From assembly GCA_026214975.1 (NCBI GenBank), contig CM047805.1, positions 194,494,601-194,558,600 of the forward strand: a stretch of 64,000 bases of DNA, in the 5' to 3' direction. This DNA comes from Gentiana macrophylla. Lineage: Eukaryota; Streptophyta; Magnoliopsida; Gentianales; Gentianaceae. A model generated the notes under the pieces. The model did no database searches and was not told the DNA's origin. It saw only the letters and a program-made list of their open reading frames with translations. Made by a program: the position numbers and the translations under genes. This document shows, one piece after another, positions 34,971 to 46,477 of the stretch (position 1 is the stretch's first letter; every line of letters starts with the position of its first letter).

Positions 34971-36596
34971 CTAACGTCCTATAGGATCAAGAACAACCCC
35001 AGTAAAAAGGACAAACTTTGACTTCTTTTCCCTTATCATAAACATGAACGGACGATCAACAATAAACTTCTTCGGCCGACTCATTGCCCCAACCCTTCTA
35101 GGTGCTTTAACCCTATATGTTACAAAGCTACAGCTTCCGTGCCTTCTTCATCTACTTCGATAAAAGATTTTTGAACTATTTTTGAAACCGATAGCCCTCC
35201 ATTTACCATCTTTTAAACTCACTGGAATTTCGATCAAATGGTGACTTCAATCCCATTTTTTGCATTGTTTCCAACCCTTCACATGTAATGTAACTAAACT
35301 TAAATTTTGGTATCCAGATATTGGCTTCAGAAGAACGCTTTTCATGCAATTTGAAATTGCCGCAAAAAGGCTCCTCCTCAAGCTGCTTTATGCAACAAAT
35401 TCTCTAATCCAAATTCCTTCTCCGGAGAAAGATATACATAGAGAACGTATTCCCTTCATCCCCACTTTGATAAGGGATTTTCAAGACTTCAAAACCATCC
35501 AATAATCTAACAGAATATGTTCTATGGTTTGTCATAAAAGGAACTGATTTTCTCCTTCCATTCATCAAGTAAAAATGCTTGTCCTCTGGGTAATCGGGGT
35601 TAAAGCCATCCTCCCAAAAGCCCTTAAAGTATAGACAATTCTCAAGAACCAATGTTGCATCATCCAAATCACCGCGGCTAAGGATCTTTGTCACAAGCCC
35701 TTTAGTTGATGTTTTGGCCCATGCATTAGCATCTTTAACCACTTCATTCGCCTACAAATTTGAATATTTTTTGAATAAACGATCAATATTTTAACACCCA
35801 AAACCGACGCCCTGTTTGGATTAAATGAAAACATAGAAAAGTAAGGAGAAAATAATAAGATTTTATTTCATTTGCTGTTAAAATAAAAATTATACATTTA
35901 TTTGATTCACTAGCCTGGGGCCAACATGTTAACAGATTTTATTATAAACAACCAAACTATCATTATCGCACGGTAAAAAAACCTTTGGGTACTAACAAAT
36001 ATCAAACAAAAATTACCAGGAAGAATTAAATCTAATAATAAAATCTCTGGTTCATTATAAACGAGCAAACTATCATTATCGTTGGATTAAAATCTCTACT
36101 GTTTGGTATTACTACTAAATATCAAAACAAACAAAAAAAAAATACTGTTTACGATCAAGTGCAACAAAACATACAAAAGCAACATCGGTTTGTGTGTAAA
36201 CTCGACGTCATTGTATATGTTTTGTTGGGCATACCTTATTTTCAAAATCACCACTTTTGATATGTGCCTTGTAAATTTTTCGAGCCAGTTTCTGATAAGA
36301 ATCTTTAAGACGATAATGTCGATCATACCATATACCATTCAAGCATTGCATCACGGATCCTCCTTCATCATCGCCGCCGTCAGATGTCAAACCCATCATC
36401 TTCTCAGAATTGGAATTAACGGCTGTGATTTCTGGGCATTGAAGAAACTCAAGCAACTCCTTCAATGTAGATCCGCCAGCCCGGCAATCATGTTCAATAT
36501 GATGTTGTATGACATTGGAGACAATACCAAATTGCTCTTATCATTCTTGAGACCATCGATTATTAGGTTAACGCATAACTGACTGCAAAAATCCAT
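34971..36596 (-). pseudogene. plant serpin (serpin-ZX-like), two exons, frameshifted
   Basis: Exon 1 (36596-36235) starts MDFCSQLCVNLIIDGL, reads LVLSPMSYNIILNMIAG, then after an indel STLKELLEFLQCPE and LNGIWYDRHYRLKDSYQKLA, ending DFENK at an AAG/GTATGC donor. Exon 2 begins after TTTGTAG at 35751 (ANEVVKDANAWAKTSTKGL; LENCLYFKGFWEDGF; VPFMTNHRTYSVRLLDGFEV; FSMYIFL). The intron falls where plant serpins have theirs, phase 0. Later parts survive in shifted frames: FKFSYITCEGLE, the reactive-loop hinge EVDEEGTEAVAL, and FIVDRPFMFMIRE..FTGVVLDP before the stop at 34971. Summed length about 380 residues is normal for the family. Several indels and stops make it non-functional as read; a protease inhibitor ancestor is clear. 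Confidence 0.85.
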
Positions 36597-36599
36597 TCT

Positions 36600-38050
36600 T
36601 TTGTTTCTTTGGCTTTTTTAGGTTCGAGTCATAACTCATAATATATATACTTGGTGTGAAGTGACCCCAAGCAAGTTGTGTGATTTCTGTTAAAAAAAGT
36701 ATATTAAATATTTTTTATTTTATGTTAAACCATATTTCAGTCTTATTATAAATGGTATTCATCAATAGATGTTAAGATGATGATATATATCTTATAAAAT
36801 TGTGAATAAGCGACACAATCTGTAATATTTTTAAGAATATGACAAATACATATTTTTTTTATGAGAATGACAATTTACATAATTTTATAATGTAATGACA
36901 AACAAATAATCCTTAAAATCAAATAATCTCCTAAATAATCCCAAATCAATGAATTTCGATAAATGAATTTTGATATTGAATCCTAAAATCAAATAAACTC
37001 GATAAATTAATTTTGAAAATTAATAATTTTGATAAATGAATTTTGGCAAATAATTAAATAAATGAATTTCAACACAAGTGAATTTTCGATAAAATAATAA
37101 ATAGCTATTCTTTATGCAAAAGCTTTCAAAAATCGTCATTCTACCCAATCATTTAAATATTTCATTCTTCTCCTCATTCCCCTATATCTTATATAGTTGA
37201 GGAAAGAAAATAATTATGAGAAAATATTTTAGAAGATGTTATTTAAGATCATTACTTTCAAAATGAATATTAATAAAAATATTATATGATAACATATTTC
37301 ATTGATTGTGATTAATTTCATAGATTACAATTGCTTTAATTTAATGTGTTCATACCCAGAATCGCACTGTAATTAAATACTTATATACCTTTTGTAATGG
37401 TATATTAAAAGAAGGGTGATGGGTTCGTATGACTAAAATATATATATATATATATATAGAAATTTGTGATTAGGACGTCATCGATTTTAATGGGTTAATA
37501 AGGACAAGAATGCATAATAATAATAATAATGTCCTGAATTAGCCTTTTGGAATCAGTATAGCTATAGAGCATAAAGAAATTTGTTGGAAAATTTTAGTTG
37601 TTTCTTTGATAAAAATTGTTGCAGAGAGATTATGAGTAAATGGGATGATTGTAATAGTTTATTGTGGAAAGACAAAATTGACATGAGTGGCTGAAAATCA
37701 GGAAAAAAAAAAAAAAAAAAATAATAATCTTTTCTTAAGACCTCCGTATTCGAAACTGGTCCGACTAACTAATCTGAGCTCTACGGCCTCGCTCAGAGCC
37801 TGACTCCTACTCGTGAAAGAAAGATGGCCAAAAGCTCTTTCAACATGGCTGAAATCAGAAAATGTTATAAGTGCTTTCTGGATTTGTTTTTTTAATTAAT
37901 GCTAATGCTGCGATTTTTATGTCTTTTAACCCTACCACATCACTCTAAGTATCCACCATTCCTTACACTCTTGTACCGTTGATATGTTGGTGAAGAGACC
38001 CACAAATTTCCTCTCATGATATGTGGCCATACAACTCATACACATTTACA
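36600..38050. other. AT-rich spacer with simple repeats
   Basis: TA microsatellite at 37439-37458, AAT repeat at 37518-37533, and an A run at 37702-37720. No gene seen. Confidence 0.7.
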
Positions 38051-38051
38051 A

Positions 38052-38444
38052 TCACGTAAAGCATGTAACGGGTTTTCTCGATCTGTTGGTCTGGAAGAAG
38101 TTGCAATAGTAATCATCTATGATAATTAATGTGATGTGTAAAGAGTAAATGAACCGTAGGTAGTATATCTCTTCGAGCAAAGCATAAAAAGAGGTTTCCA
38201 CATCGTGGCCCTTTTTATCACAGATAAATCCTAGTTGGTGATTAAAAACCGTCACACCTAGGCCATGAACATGAGCACAATTTGGAATGCATGAACTAAA
38301 ATCTTGAATAGTCCCCATAAATAAGGTTGAGACAGTCCCAAAATAGTCATGATCCAAGATTAATCTTACAACCATAAATATATCCCCTATCATCAAACGT
38401 ATACCCAAAATCGACACTGATTCAATTAAGGTTATATAGCCCAT
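38052..38444 (-). pseudogene. 130-codon frame, possibly a DUF4216-like CACTA relic
   Basis: The frame reads DHDYFGTVSTLF, HVHGLGVTVFNHQLGFI and ALLEEIYYLRFIYSL. The order DYxGxxxxLF..., GVxVxxxxLGFI, YxL is faintly like the DUF4216 region near the C-terminus of CACTA-associated proteins, but I cannot align it with confidence. A CACTA terminus is 10.5 kb to the left. Alternatively a chance frame. Confidence 0.2.
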
Positions 38445-38985
38445 TTGGAAACACGGTTAAGTCAATTGTGCATGCATCACTTGCTAACACAAGAGTCAAT
38501 CTTTGAAGAAACTGGCATATGTTCATAAACAGCAAGAAAATATATATACTATCAGTATGAATTAATTTTCCCCCCTAACCCTAGCTTTAATGTCCAAGAA
38601 TGATTTGTTTATAGTGATGAAATTTTTTGTTTAAAAATAGAGGGTATGATGGGTACTTACTCTTGGTTTGTGTAAGGTATAGAATCACTTTCTTCAATTC
38701 CAAACCATATGTTTAAAACTATCTTCCTCAGCTCTTTTCGTACGACATGTTCATCTTATTGTTGTTTATCACTGTGTTTCGCTTTGAACCTATTGCTCAA
38801 TATTTTCTGGGTGATCTACATGCCTACGATAACGGCTATACTGATGTATATAGTATTCCTTTACTTCAATTGATTGCCAAAAACCAGTAGATTGTCCTTG
38901 CTGGATCCAAATCCTCCTCTATCGACGAGGTTTGCATAGGTCAACTTTGCTTAAATGAATGCACATCCGGGGCGTCCAAATGTTG
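38445..38985. other. intergenic, nothing supported
   Basis: No frame, repeat or motif that I can name. Confidence 0.4.
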
Positions 38986-39500
38986 AACATTTCTTCCAAA
39001 AACTTAAAGTGATGGGAAGGTAGATAATTAACACTTCAACACGTCCCCTCAAGTGTGAGTTTTTAGGCTTTGTCGTTATTGTCATTTTGATGTGATTTAT
39101 CATGGTCGGACTTTGTTTAGTTCTCGGCTAAACTCCTTTTTAATAATAAAGTGGTTGTTCAAAAAAAAAAAAAAAAAAATAAATTGGGCCCGTAACAAGC
39201 CTGGGCAAACATGCCACATAAAGGCATATTAAGGCAGACAAGGCTAACAAAGAAACTCAACACTCGCATAATATAAATGAAAAGACAATGTTGATGCAGT
39301 TCGAGGGCGTCCGAAATGTTGAACTATCATCTCTCCAAAAACTTAAGCTAATGGAGATGTAGATAATTAACATCTTAAACACTTCAACGCTGGCCCTCTC
39401 AAGTAGATAATTAACATGTTAAACGCTTCAACACACCACCTCAAGTGCAGCCTATAACAAGTCTGGGACAACCTTTCTTCAACACGCCCCTTTAAGTGTT
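38986..39500. repeat. cluster of dispersed-repeat pieces
   Basis: The phrase GTAGATAATTAACA followed by CTTCAACAC and CCCCTCAAGTG-type wording appears at about 39020-39055, 39359-39400 and 39405-39440, and the TTAAGTGT variant at 39490. An A run is at 39161-39179. Probably fragments of one transposon family. Confidence 0.45.
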
Positions 39501-39599
39501 ACCTATTAATAATATTTTTTAGCTGGATTTTATTGGCACTCGCTATTACTTTTTTTTTTTTTTTTGAGAAAGCACTCGTTATTACTTCTGGCGCCACAA

Positions 39600-40310
39600 T
39601 TACCCATGATGATGGTCGGCTCTGTCATGGCCACGTGTCATGAATATAAAGGTTGAACTTAAGTAAAGTACGGAGGACGTCCCAACCAGAGGTCGAGGGT
39701 CCGACCAGCATCAACAATAAATCTTACAGAGCGAGCTGCCTCCTCACCTCTCCTGACCACCGCAGGTCGGTTCGCTCTATAGAGTACGCACAAAGCGTGA
39801 CCATAAGGACTCAGCCATATAGGCCAGAGCCTTCGAACAATTATACACACGCTTCTTATTCTGTAGAAGCTTATGGAGAGAATCCACCTCTCACTAAGGC
39901 TCGATTCAATATTAAAGATAAAGGAGATACTATCTCCTAATAATCGTGATTCATATCAATCCTAATTAATGTTGGTATAACCGAATCCTTGAAGGATACG
40001 GCAAGATTAGTGGTTAAGACTCTATATAAAACCCTTGCAAGAACTACGCCGGCTTGATTCCAATTTTAAGTGATTGATATGTAAGCAAACTTGAGAGCAA
40101 CTCAAGTTCACTCAAAATACATTAACAACAACCCCTCTTTTGTGTTTGCCGGTGATCGGAGAACTACCATTAGATCGCTCACCCGAGAACAAGAACGGTG
40201 AATTCCGCTTCATCAATGATGAAATTTTATATGTAAATCGTGGTCATGTAAATAATTATCGAAAGTGCCAATAAAACTCACATTTTTTCAAATGAGGTTT
40301 TTTTGGGGAC
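39600..40310 (+). repeat. LTR-like promoter segment
   Basis: CACGTGTCATGAATATAAAG at 39632-39651, TATATAAAACCC at 40023-40034, then a leader and GTTTGCCGGTGATCGGAG typical of plant LTR R/U5 regions. A CGAGGGTCCGACC..GGTCGG inverted arrangement lies at 39702-39772. Ends were not determined and no partner was seen, so this may be a solo or truncated LTR. Confidence 0.35.
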
Positions 40311-40331
40311 TCGCTATCGGGGCCCGCCAAA

Positions 40332-41591
40332 AAGTGTTGTAAATATGAGCAAATCCCATGAAATGGAGCTATGAACATGTGTTAAAACAATAACTTTAGC
40401 AAGAAATTTCGAATACACTCTGCTGTGATTCAATCGGGAACTTATTACATTTAATAATACTACTCACGAAGGAGATGATGTTTGATTTGGAATTACTCGA
40501 TACGTATATCGGGTGAATGAGAAATTAATATCTAAAGTTTGTGTAAAACATGTAATGAGAGGAGTTGAAAGAGTGATCAACTCAAACCCTCCCACATAGG
40601 TAAAATGAAAGGCTTGAGCTCCATATTTAAGTGATAATGTGGCACTTTATGGATGTGCCCCAGTGGCAATAGCACTTTTGTGTCTTTGAGGAAGGACTTA
40701 GATTATTCCAAAATGCTGCTGTGTTTCAGAGCTGTGAGCTGTGAGCTCGGTGTTGTTTGGGTGTTACTATTAATATTTTGGACAAAATTTCTTTATGAAA
40801 ACCAAAATTTTATTTTAAGTAACAGTTATCATTTTAAGGCACTTGGAAGATTCTGGAACTGTGTGGACGTTTTAAGTCGGCTTACTTGACACGTGATTAA
40901 TCTTAAGTCGGCTGATTAACTTTTCTTGAGGGAAAAGTCAATCGAAACGTGTGATTCAATCGGTGAAGACTGTGTCATCCGACCAATCAGAATTGAGGAT
41001 TATGTTGGGTAAGAGGCAAATGCGTTTAACAAGTCGGCTGTGACTTTTCTTATGGGAAAAAAGTTGGCCGACTTATGTCATACATCCAATCAGATTCGAG
41101 TATTGGATCCTCTTCTCCAATATGTAAAGAACCCATGGGTGATGGTTAGAGCATCGAATTTTCTCTTGTTTCTTTCACTACAAGGAGTCTTTCATATAGT
41201 CTTGGTTCTAAGTCAAGAGAAGTCGGAGCACTCAAGAAGTTTGTCGGTGCTCGAATTTTGCGTGTTGGGTCTAAATCAGACGTGAAGTCGCTTGTATCTT
41301 GTGAGATATTTGCTACTACGCGTGAGCACAATACCAAGCAATTTGGCTTAAGAAAAGAGTAATATACTCAAGATCGGTTGATCTCTAGTCATTTATTTTA
41401 TGCATTGTAATTTTATTTTGTGTATGTTTTAAATGATCTCAGATTGTAATGGTTGTTTTAATTTTTCGATATATTTAATAAAACAAATTTTATTTTCTCA
41501 CTTCTATACTTTATATTTTATTATTCCGTAATTACTTCCGATACTCGCGGATTTGTTCCGTAAATCACTCCACACACGATACACTTTACTA
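40332..41591 (+). repeat. LTR-like segment with internal tandem repeat
   Basis: Could run from TGTTGTAAATATG to TTTACTAACA. It contains a two-copy repeat (AAGTCGGCTG..GACTTTTCTT..GGGAAAA, then TGTCAT..CCAATCAGA) at 40904-41000 and 41031-41107 and an AATAAAA polyadenylation-type signal at 41478. Flanking five bases do not match. Terminus assignment is tentative. Confidence 0.35.
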
Positions 41592-41807
41592 ACAAGAGGT
41601 TGGTCTGGCCGGTTGGTATTTCCATATCCACTCGTAATGGAGCGCCGAATACTTCAAGTATGGATTCATCTAGTCAGCATGAAGTTTTGGATAAGTTATC
41701 CAAACTGAAACAATTGACGGTTCCACATCCACATGAAAACCTGGTGTCCACTTTATGATCCGCATCAACTTTTATATGTATTGAACCATTCGCTTTGTGA
41801 GCACAAA

Positions 41808-42080
41808 CTACAAACGAATGCCATCTCGCTCATAGGTGAAGTTGATCAATACATGTTTGTTGTCTAGAAGACCAGCTATAATGATTTCACCAAGATTTTG
41901 TACTTCTTGAAATTTTTGAACTGCTTTTGAGGCACCAGTAGGAAGTTTCACGTATACTTGTTTTGGACAAGGTAAAAAGGTATGAAAGAAGATAAAGAAC
42001 AAGCTTCCTGCAGATCTTTAGCATCTGAATCTAACATCCAGTGTCTTGAATAATTTTGTACTACTTTACAAGAACCAGAC
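41808..42080 (-). pseudogene. copia gag-pol protease-region fragment
   Basis: Minus strand reads SRHWMLDSDAKDL, which resembles the copia protease WxLDSGATDH with the G and T changed, and after a frame change VYVKLPTGASKAVQKF, the conserved V.LPtG segment that follows it. Isolated and decayed. Confidence 0.45.
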
Positions 42081-42745
42081 TGGAAACCATCCGCAAGTAC
42101 CAATGGTGTTTGACCTTCAAGAGGAACATGAATCGAATTTACACTAGAGATTTGAAAAGTTGTACAATAGTTGTGATCAACTGATCATGTAGTTGGTGTT
42201 TTTTTCTTTTTCTTTTTTTATTTTTTTTATTTTTTATTCCGAGTGAGTGAAATCTCCCTTTTCCCTTCAATCTCCCTAACATAGCAGCCTGCTGTCAGGG
42301 GATGACACAGGATTGTTCTTCAGCAGGGTCCATAAATTTTTTTAAGAGTAAATTGTTTTTCCAGCAGTGTCCAAAAATGTTCTTTATAAATAAAACTTTA
42401 GTAATTTATTATTTTAATGGTGTCCACGCACTCCATTTAGGTACATGTGGTATGCCTCTCTCATGTTGTGTGTTTCAACACGCAGAGGGCCTCTCGCTCA
42501 TACTAGTCGCCTATAAGTGATGATCCGTAAGAAAATCACCGCTGCATCAAGCACTATAGAAGGTTGAAGGACATTTTTATACTACGTCTGATCGACTTGT
42601 CTCTTTGATTTGAAACGAGTGACATACCTATATTTTCTTAGTTAATTGTCAATTGGGACACATTTAGAAAGATGTCGGGATTTTAGGATTATAAGAAAAG
42701 ATTTTTGTCAAAAATAACATTTCACTAGTGAAAGTGAAAATGGCA

Positions 42746-44148
42746 AAGGAATTAGGCGTAAAGTGTGCAATCTTGAGTCCGCTTGATTGTAGGACTCAAG
42801 GTAAGTACTAGTGATGGTGCATACTCCATGATAGTGGTGCATACCCATAGATAGTTTTCGTATATATTATTTCTGCTTGCAACACCGACATTACTAGAAG
42901 TATAAAAGCTCGATTTACCAAACTAACCTTTTGCCCTGAGCAATTACAAAAATCTTGGAGTGCTCTCTCCATGCAACTAGCTTGGTTTTCAGTGGCTTCT
43001 CCAAACTTTCATCCTGGTCATCCAAAGCTTTGTCTAAGGCTGGCAGGACTATCTTAATCAAAAGTTCACTTGCAGCACAAGCTTTCTATCATATGCAAAC
43101 TTTTCAAATACCCTTGACTTGTATTTCTGAGCTGGATAAAGTGTGTAGAGATTTCCTGTGGGGAGATAATGAAGACGAGTGCAAAATGCATACAGTGGCT
43201 TTGAATAAAATATGTAGACCAAAGGAAGAGGGCGGTTTGGGTATTAGAAGACCTTTTGAGATGAATGTTGCCTTCTTAGGCAAGCTGGTCTGGGAGCTGA
43301 TTAATCATCACGACAAACTCTGGATAAAAGTTCTGGCACAAAAATATATCGAATTATGCGCCAAACCCAAACCTGGATGCTCACTTATATGGAGAGGCAT
43401 TTGCACAAAGATATTCTAGACTATGGATGTGCATGGAACACATGATGAAGCGGTTCAAATGGATTAACGAATCCTACTGTGTAAATATTCGGTCTCTTCT
43501 CGGTTATTTTTTGCAAACTAAGGAAAGGAGGGAAGAACAAGCAAATGTGAATGATATTAAACAGTGGAAACAAATATGGAAATTAAAGGGTCCGACTCGC
43601 ACCAATTTCTTTCTATGGATGGTCAAACATAGAGCACTGCCTACATACGATCTCTTGGCTAAGAGATTTATCATCCCCTCACCCATTTGCCCAATCTGTG
43701 AGATGATTTATGAAACACCCCTTCATGCACTTCGTGATTGTGCTTTGGGCAACCCAAGTGTGGACGCTTTTACTATCTCAGAGAAATGGAGTCAATTTTT
43801 GGCACACAAAGTTTAGATACTTGGATAGATGAGAACCTATCCATAAGCGGATCCAATGGATGGAACTATACTTGGAGGAAGTGGTAAACGGTATATGGAT
43901 GTGAGAAATATGAGATTCATGACTCGACAATAAAGACCTCCTCCTCCGTGTTCGTGTCCAAGCGGTGGAGCGAGTGAAGAATTTACGGCTTGCATGGCAA
44001 GATTAATGTTTTCGCAGTAGTTCTTAGATCTTTTATGATTTCTTTGATCCTGAATTTGAAGTTTGTACGTTTTGGTTGGTACAACATTTTGGAGCACCAG
44101 TTTTAAGTTAAATAAATAAAAATGCCCGTTTCCACAACCAAAAAAAAA
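42746..44148 (+). mobile_element. 5'-truncated L1-type LINE insertion
   Basis: Starts directly after AAAATGGCA (42737-42745) and ends in an A run followed by ATGGCA (44149-44154): a target duplication plus 3' poly(A), as expected for target-primed insertion. Coding relics lie at 42955-43816. The insertion sits in the MITE described separately. Confidence 0.75.
42955..43816 (+). pseudogene. LINE ORF2 C-terminal relic (RT thumb and zf-RVT)
   Basis: First frame (to 43419) contains KLSSWSSKALSKAGRTILIK, VCRDFLWGD and GGLGIRRPFEMNVAFLGKLV, the stretch after the RT palm in plant LINEs. Second frame (43427-43816) contains the zinc-binding reverse-transcriptase domain: WKLKGPTRTNFFLWMVKHRA and CPICEMIYETPLHALRDC. 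A stop and frame change near 43420 separate them. The N-terminal endonuclease and RT palm are missing, as in most 5'-truncated copies. Confidence 0.8.
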
Positions 44149-44340
44149 ATGGCAGTGAATTTGAAAGTGAATTACGCTGGTTTGTGCCAAAATCAACGAA
44201 TTCACTTTCAAATTCACTTTCACTTTCACTAGTAAAATGTCTTTTTGACAAAATCTTTCTTATAGTCATTTTTGTCTCGACATCTTACACATTGTGTCCT
44301 TTGGACCCTTATCCCTATTTTTTTTATAACACTTGTCTAT

Positions 44341-44820
44341 AGTGTGTCCTATATGATTACAATTACAAAAGTACATATTGGGCATTCTTGTTATTAGTTT
44401 TTTTTTTATAGTGGTTTCTTGTTATTAGTTCCATGTCCAATATTAGTTATAAACTAGAACCTCCGATTAGCTTGGGGTGTCGAAGACTAGTTTGGTTTAA
44501 ACTGCCCATTATTTATTTTGTCGCTTAGCATTCCGTTTCCCATTTGCAATACCACGGTCAGCTATTCTAGCAGCTTGTTAAATAAAGATCTCATTTTAAA
44601 ATAAAAAATGGAAAATTAGTTATAAATCCACTTTTCTCTCCTATATTAAGTTTTAATCCACACTCTTTTTTAGTTGCAAAAGGACAAAATAATTTCGCTG
44701 TACTAAAATACCCTTATTAAGGTCACGATTCAAAAGAATAAGTGATAGATTTGCCACATGTTGATCATCTATTGGCTAGACTAGATCTTATGACACATCA
44801 TTATATCTTGTAGTAGATTG
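44341..44820. other. spacer, nothing supported
   Basis: No gene. The last five bases (44816-44820, GATTG) would be the left target-duplication copy of element B. Confidence 0.4.
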
Positions 44821-46440
44821 TGTTGGGATATGTGATTTGGTTATAACTAATGATAAGCTTGATTTTCTAGGTCCGTCGATCAAGTAAAAATCAAACCTTA
44901 GCAAAATCTACTTTCTAACCGGCAAAGTGGACCGGTCGATTGTAGGATAGTGATTTGAGGAGTCCGAGGTCGAACCCACGTAAATTGGTTTTGAGTACCA
45001 CAGCTTGACTTAGCACTCGGCCTCAGTCAAACAGATAGATATGAAGTTAAAATATTGCATAAAAGAAAGATTACACTACTCAAATTCTAAACAATTAAAA
45101 GAAGTATGGTCGAACCACGCTTCAATGGATTACTTTACCCTCGTAAAGATTGCCCCGGAGTGTGCCTTATTCTACCTTGCCGCCTAACGATAACTCATGT
45201 AACAAAACCTCGTGATTGGAATTGAACTTGATGACCTGGGTGTCAATCTAGTACACGGGTAGTGTCGACTACCTCTCAAGCTCAAAACTTCTACGGTCTC
45301 AAACCCCGCTCCACACATCGCCGCAACATACATTTATAAGCTAAGTGTGTGCAATGGTGAACTAGGTGATCAATCTAACTCAAAACGATTCAAACAAGTT
45401 TCGAGATACGGATTGTTAATTGTAACGCTTATTTACGCACTACACTACCTCCCGGTTCATCAATCTAATGGCGTTTCACCCGCCTTCACATAGTTCAACC
45501 ATACAAGGAGTCTAGCTACTCATAATCGAATCTAAGCAATAAAAACGGAAGAAAACATCACAACAACAATAGAATAACAAAAGAACATACTTACTTTACT
45601 CAACTTGAAGAAGGTGACAAATGTGCTTACAAAAGATCGAATTTTTGTCACGTGAAAAGTTACGGATCAAGCTAAAAATTAGTAGATCAAAGAGAGGATT
45701 GAAAGAGGTTTCTAATGATATATAACACTTGATCTAACTCTAAAAGACGAAGAAAATCGCCCAAAATCTCCAAAACTATCTAATATTATCGCCTCTTTCT
45801 ACTTGGTCATTGTGGGAGAAAATGAGCCGCTTTATATAGAAAAGCTTATGTCCGTCGGATGTTCTCAATGTCCGCCGGATCGTTTTTGATTCTCAGTGTG
45901 TCCGGACGGATGCATAGATGTCCGCCTGGATGACATGCTCTTGTCCGTCTGGATGCTTCCTTCCGTCTGGCCCGATGATTATCTCGTCCGCCTCGGATGT
46001 TGATTCTGGCCCGTCCGACGGGTTCTTCATCAAATTTTTCTCAAAAACCAAAGTGAGTTAGCCGTCCGGACACAACACCTTGTCCGTCCGGACAGCTATT
46101 TGTAACCACAAACTTCACTTTTCCACCTTCAACCTCCGTGTTTCACTCGGACACGCCTAAACTTCATACTTCGCCTTTCGTGCTCTCGAGACACGCTTAG
46201 TCTCCGCATCCATATGAAAACAACACTAAAACGCATAACCCCGCAAACTACGGGTGTCTCGGGAAAACGAGTATAAAATGCTAAAATAAGGTCGAAGTTT
46301 ATTGAAACCGATACTACTCGCCGTGCAATAAATCCTCATTTAATACTCAAGATATGGTCTAAACTCACCCCAAACATGCCGAAATGTGATAATCGTGGGT
46401 CGAATCAGACATAGAATGTACCGAAAGTTGGTTCCTATCA
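44821..46440 (-). repeat. 3' LTR of element B
   Basis: Read on the minus strand from TGATAGGAACC to CATATCCCAACA, 1.62 kb. The end CCCAACA equals the end of the element C 5' LTR, and GCCGGTTAGAAAGTAGATTTTGC near the end parallels GCCGGTTAGGAGGTAGTTTTGC there. The downstream part of the transcript region (45600-45780) is in the expected place after the TATA box. Confidence 0.75.
45831..46096 (-). promoter_or_regulatory. LTR promoter of element B: GTCC/GGAC inverted-repeat cluster and TATA box
   Basis: About ten related words in 250 bp, for example TGTCCGTCGGATG, TGTCCGGACGGATG (45899-45912), GCCGTCCGGACAC and TGTCCGTCCGGACAG (46081-46095), all variants of GTCCGTCCGGAC or its complement. Minus-strand TCTATATAAA at 45840-45831 follows them at a short distance. 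Some copies are decayed by CpG-type changes. Confidence 0.65.
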
Positions 46441-46477
46441 CCACCACACACTTAGCCTTTACTCGCCCTCTAGTAAA
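46441..46477 (-). other. hairpin plus terminal polypurine tract of element B
   Basis: TTTACT/AGTAAA stem (46477-46458, loop of 8) followed on the minus strand by GGCTAAGTGTGTGGTGG and then the LTR start TGATAGG. Confidence 0.5.

Larger units (their letters stand above)
42600..44340. mobile_element. foldback MITE split by a LINE insertion
   Basis: Left arm 42655-42745 and right arm 44155-44310 are inverted copies: GGGACACA, AAGATGTCG, TATAAGAAA, GATTTT(T)GTCAAAAA, ACTAGTGAAAGTGAAA occur in the left and in the complement of the right, in the same order. The tip of the hairpin (GTGAATTTGAAAGTGAATT and its complement, 44155-44213) lies in the right half with a loop of about 25 bases. Removing the LINE restores a continuous hairpin of about 250-300 bp. 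Outer ends are approximate. Confidence 0.65.

Noticed and set aside
36103..36582. Plus-strand 159-codon frame
   Set aside because: Antisense to serpin exon 1 and the start of its intron.
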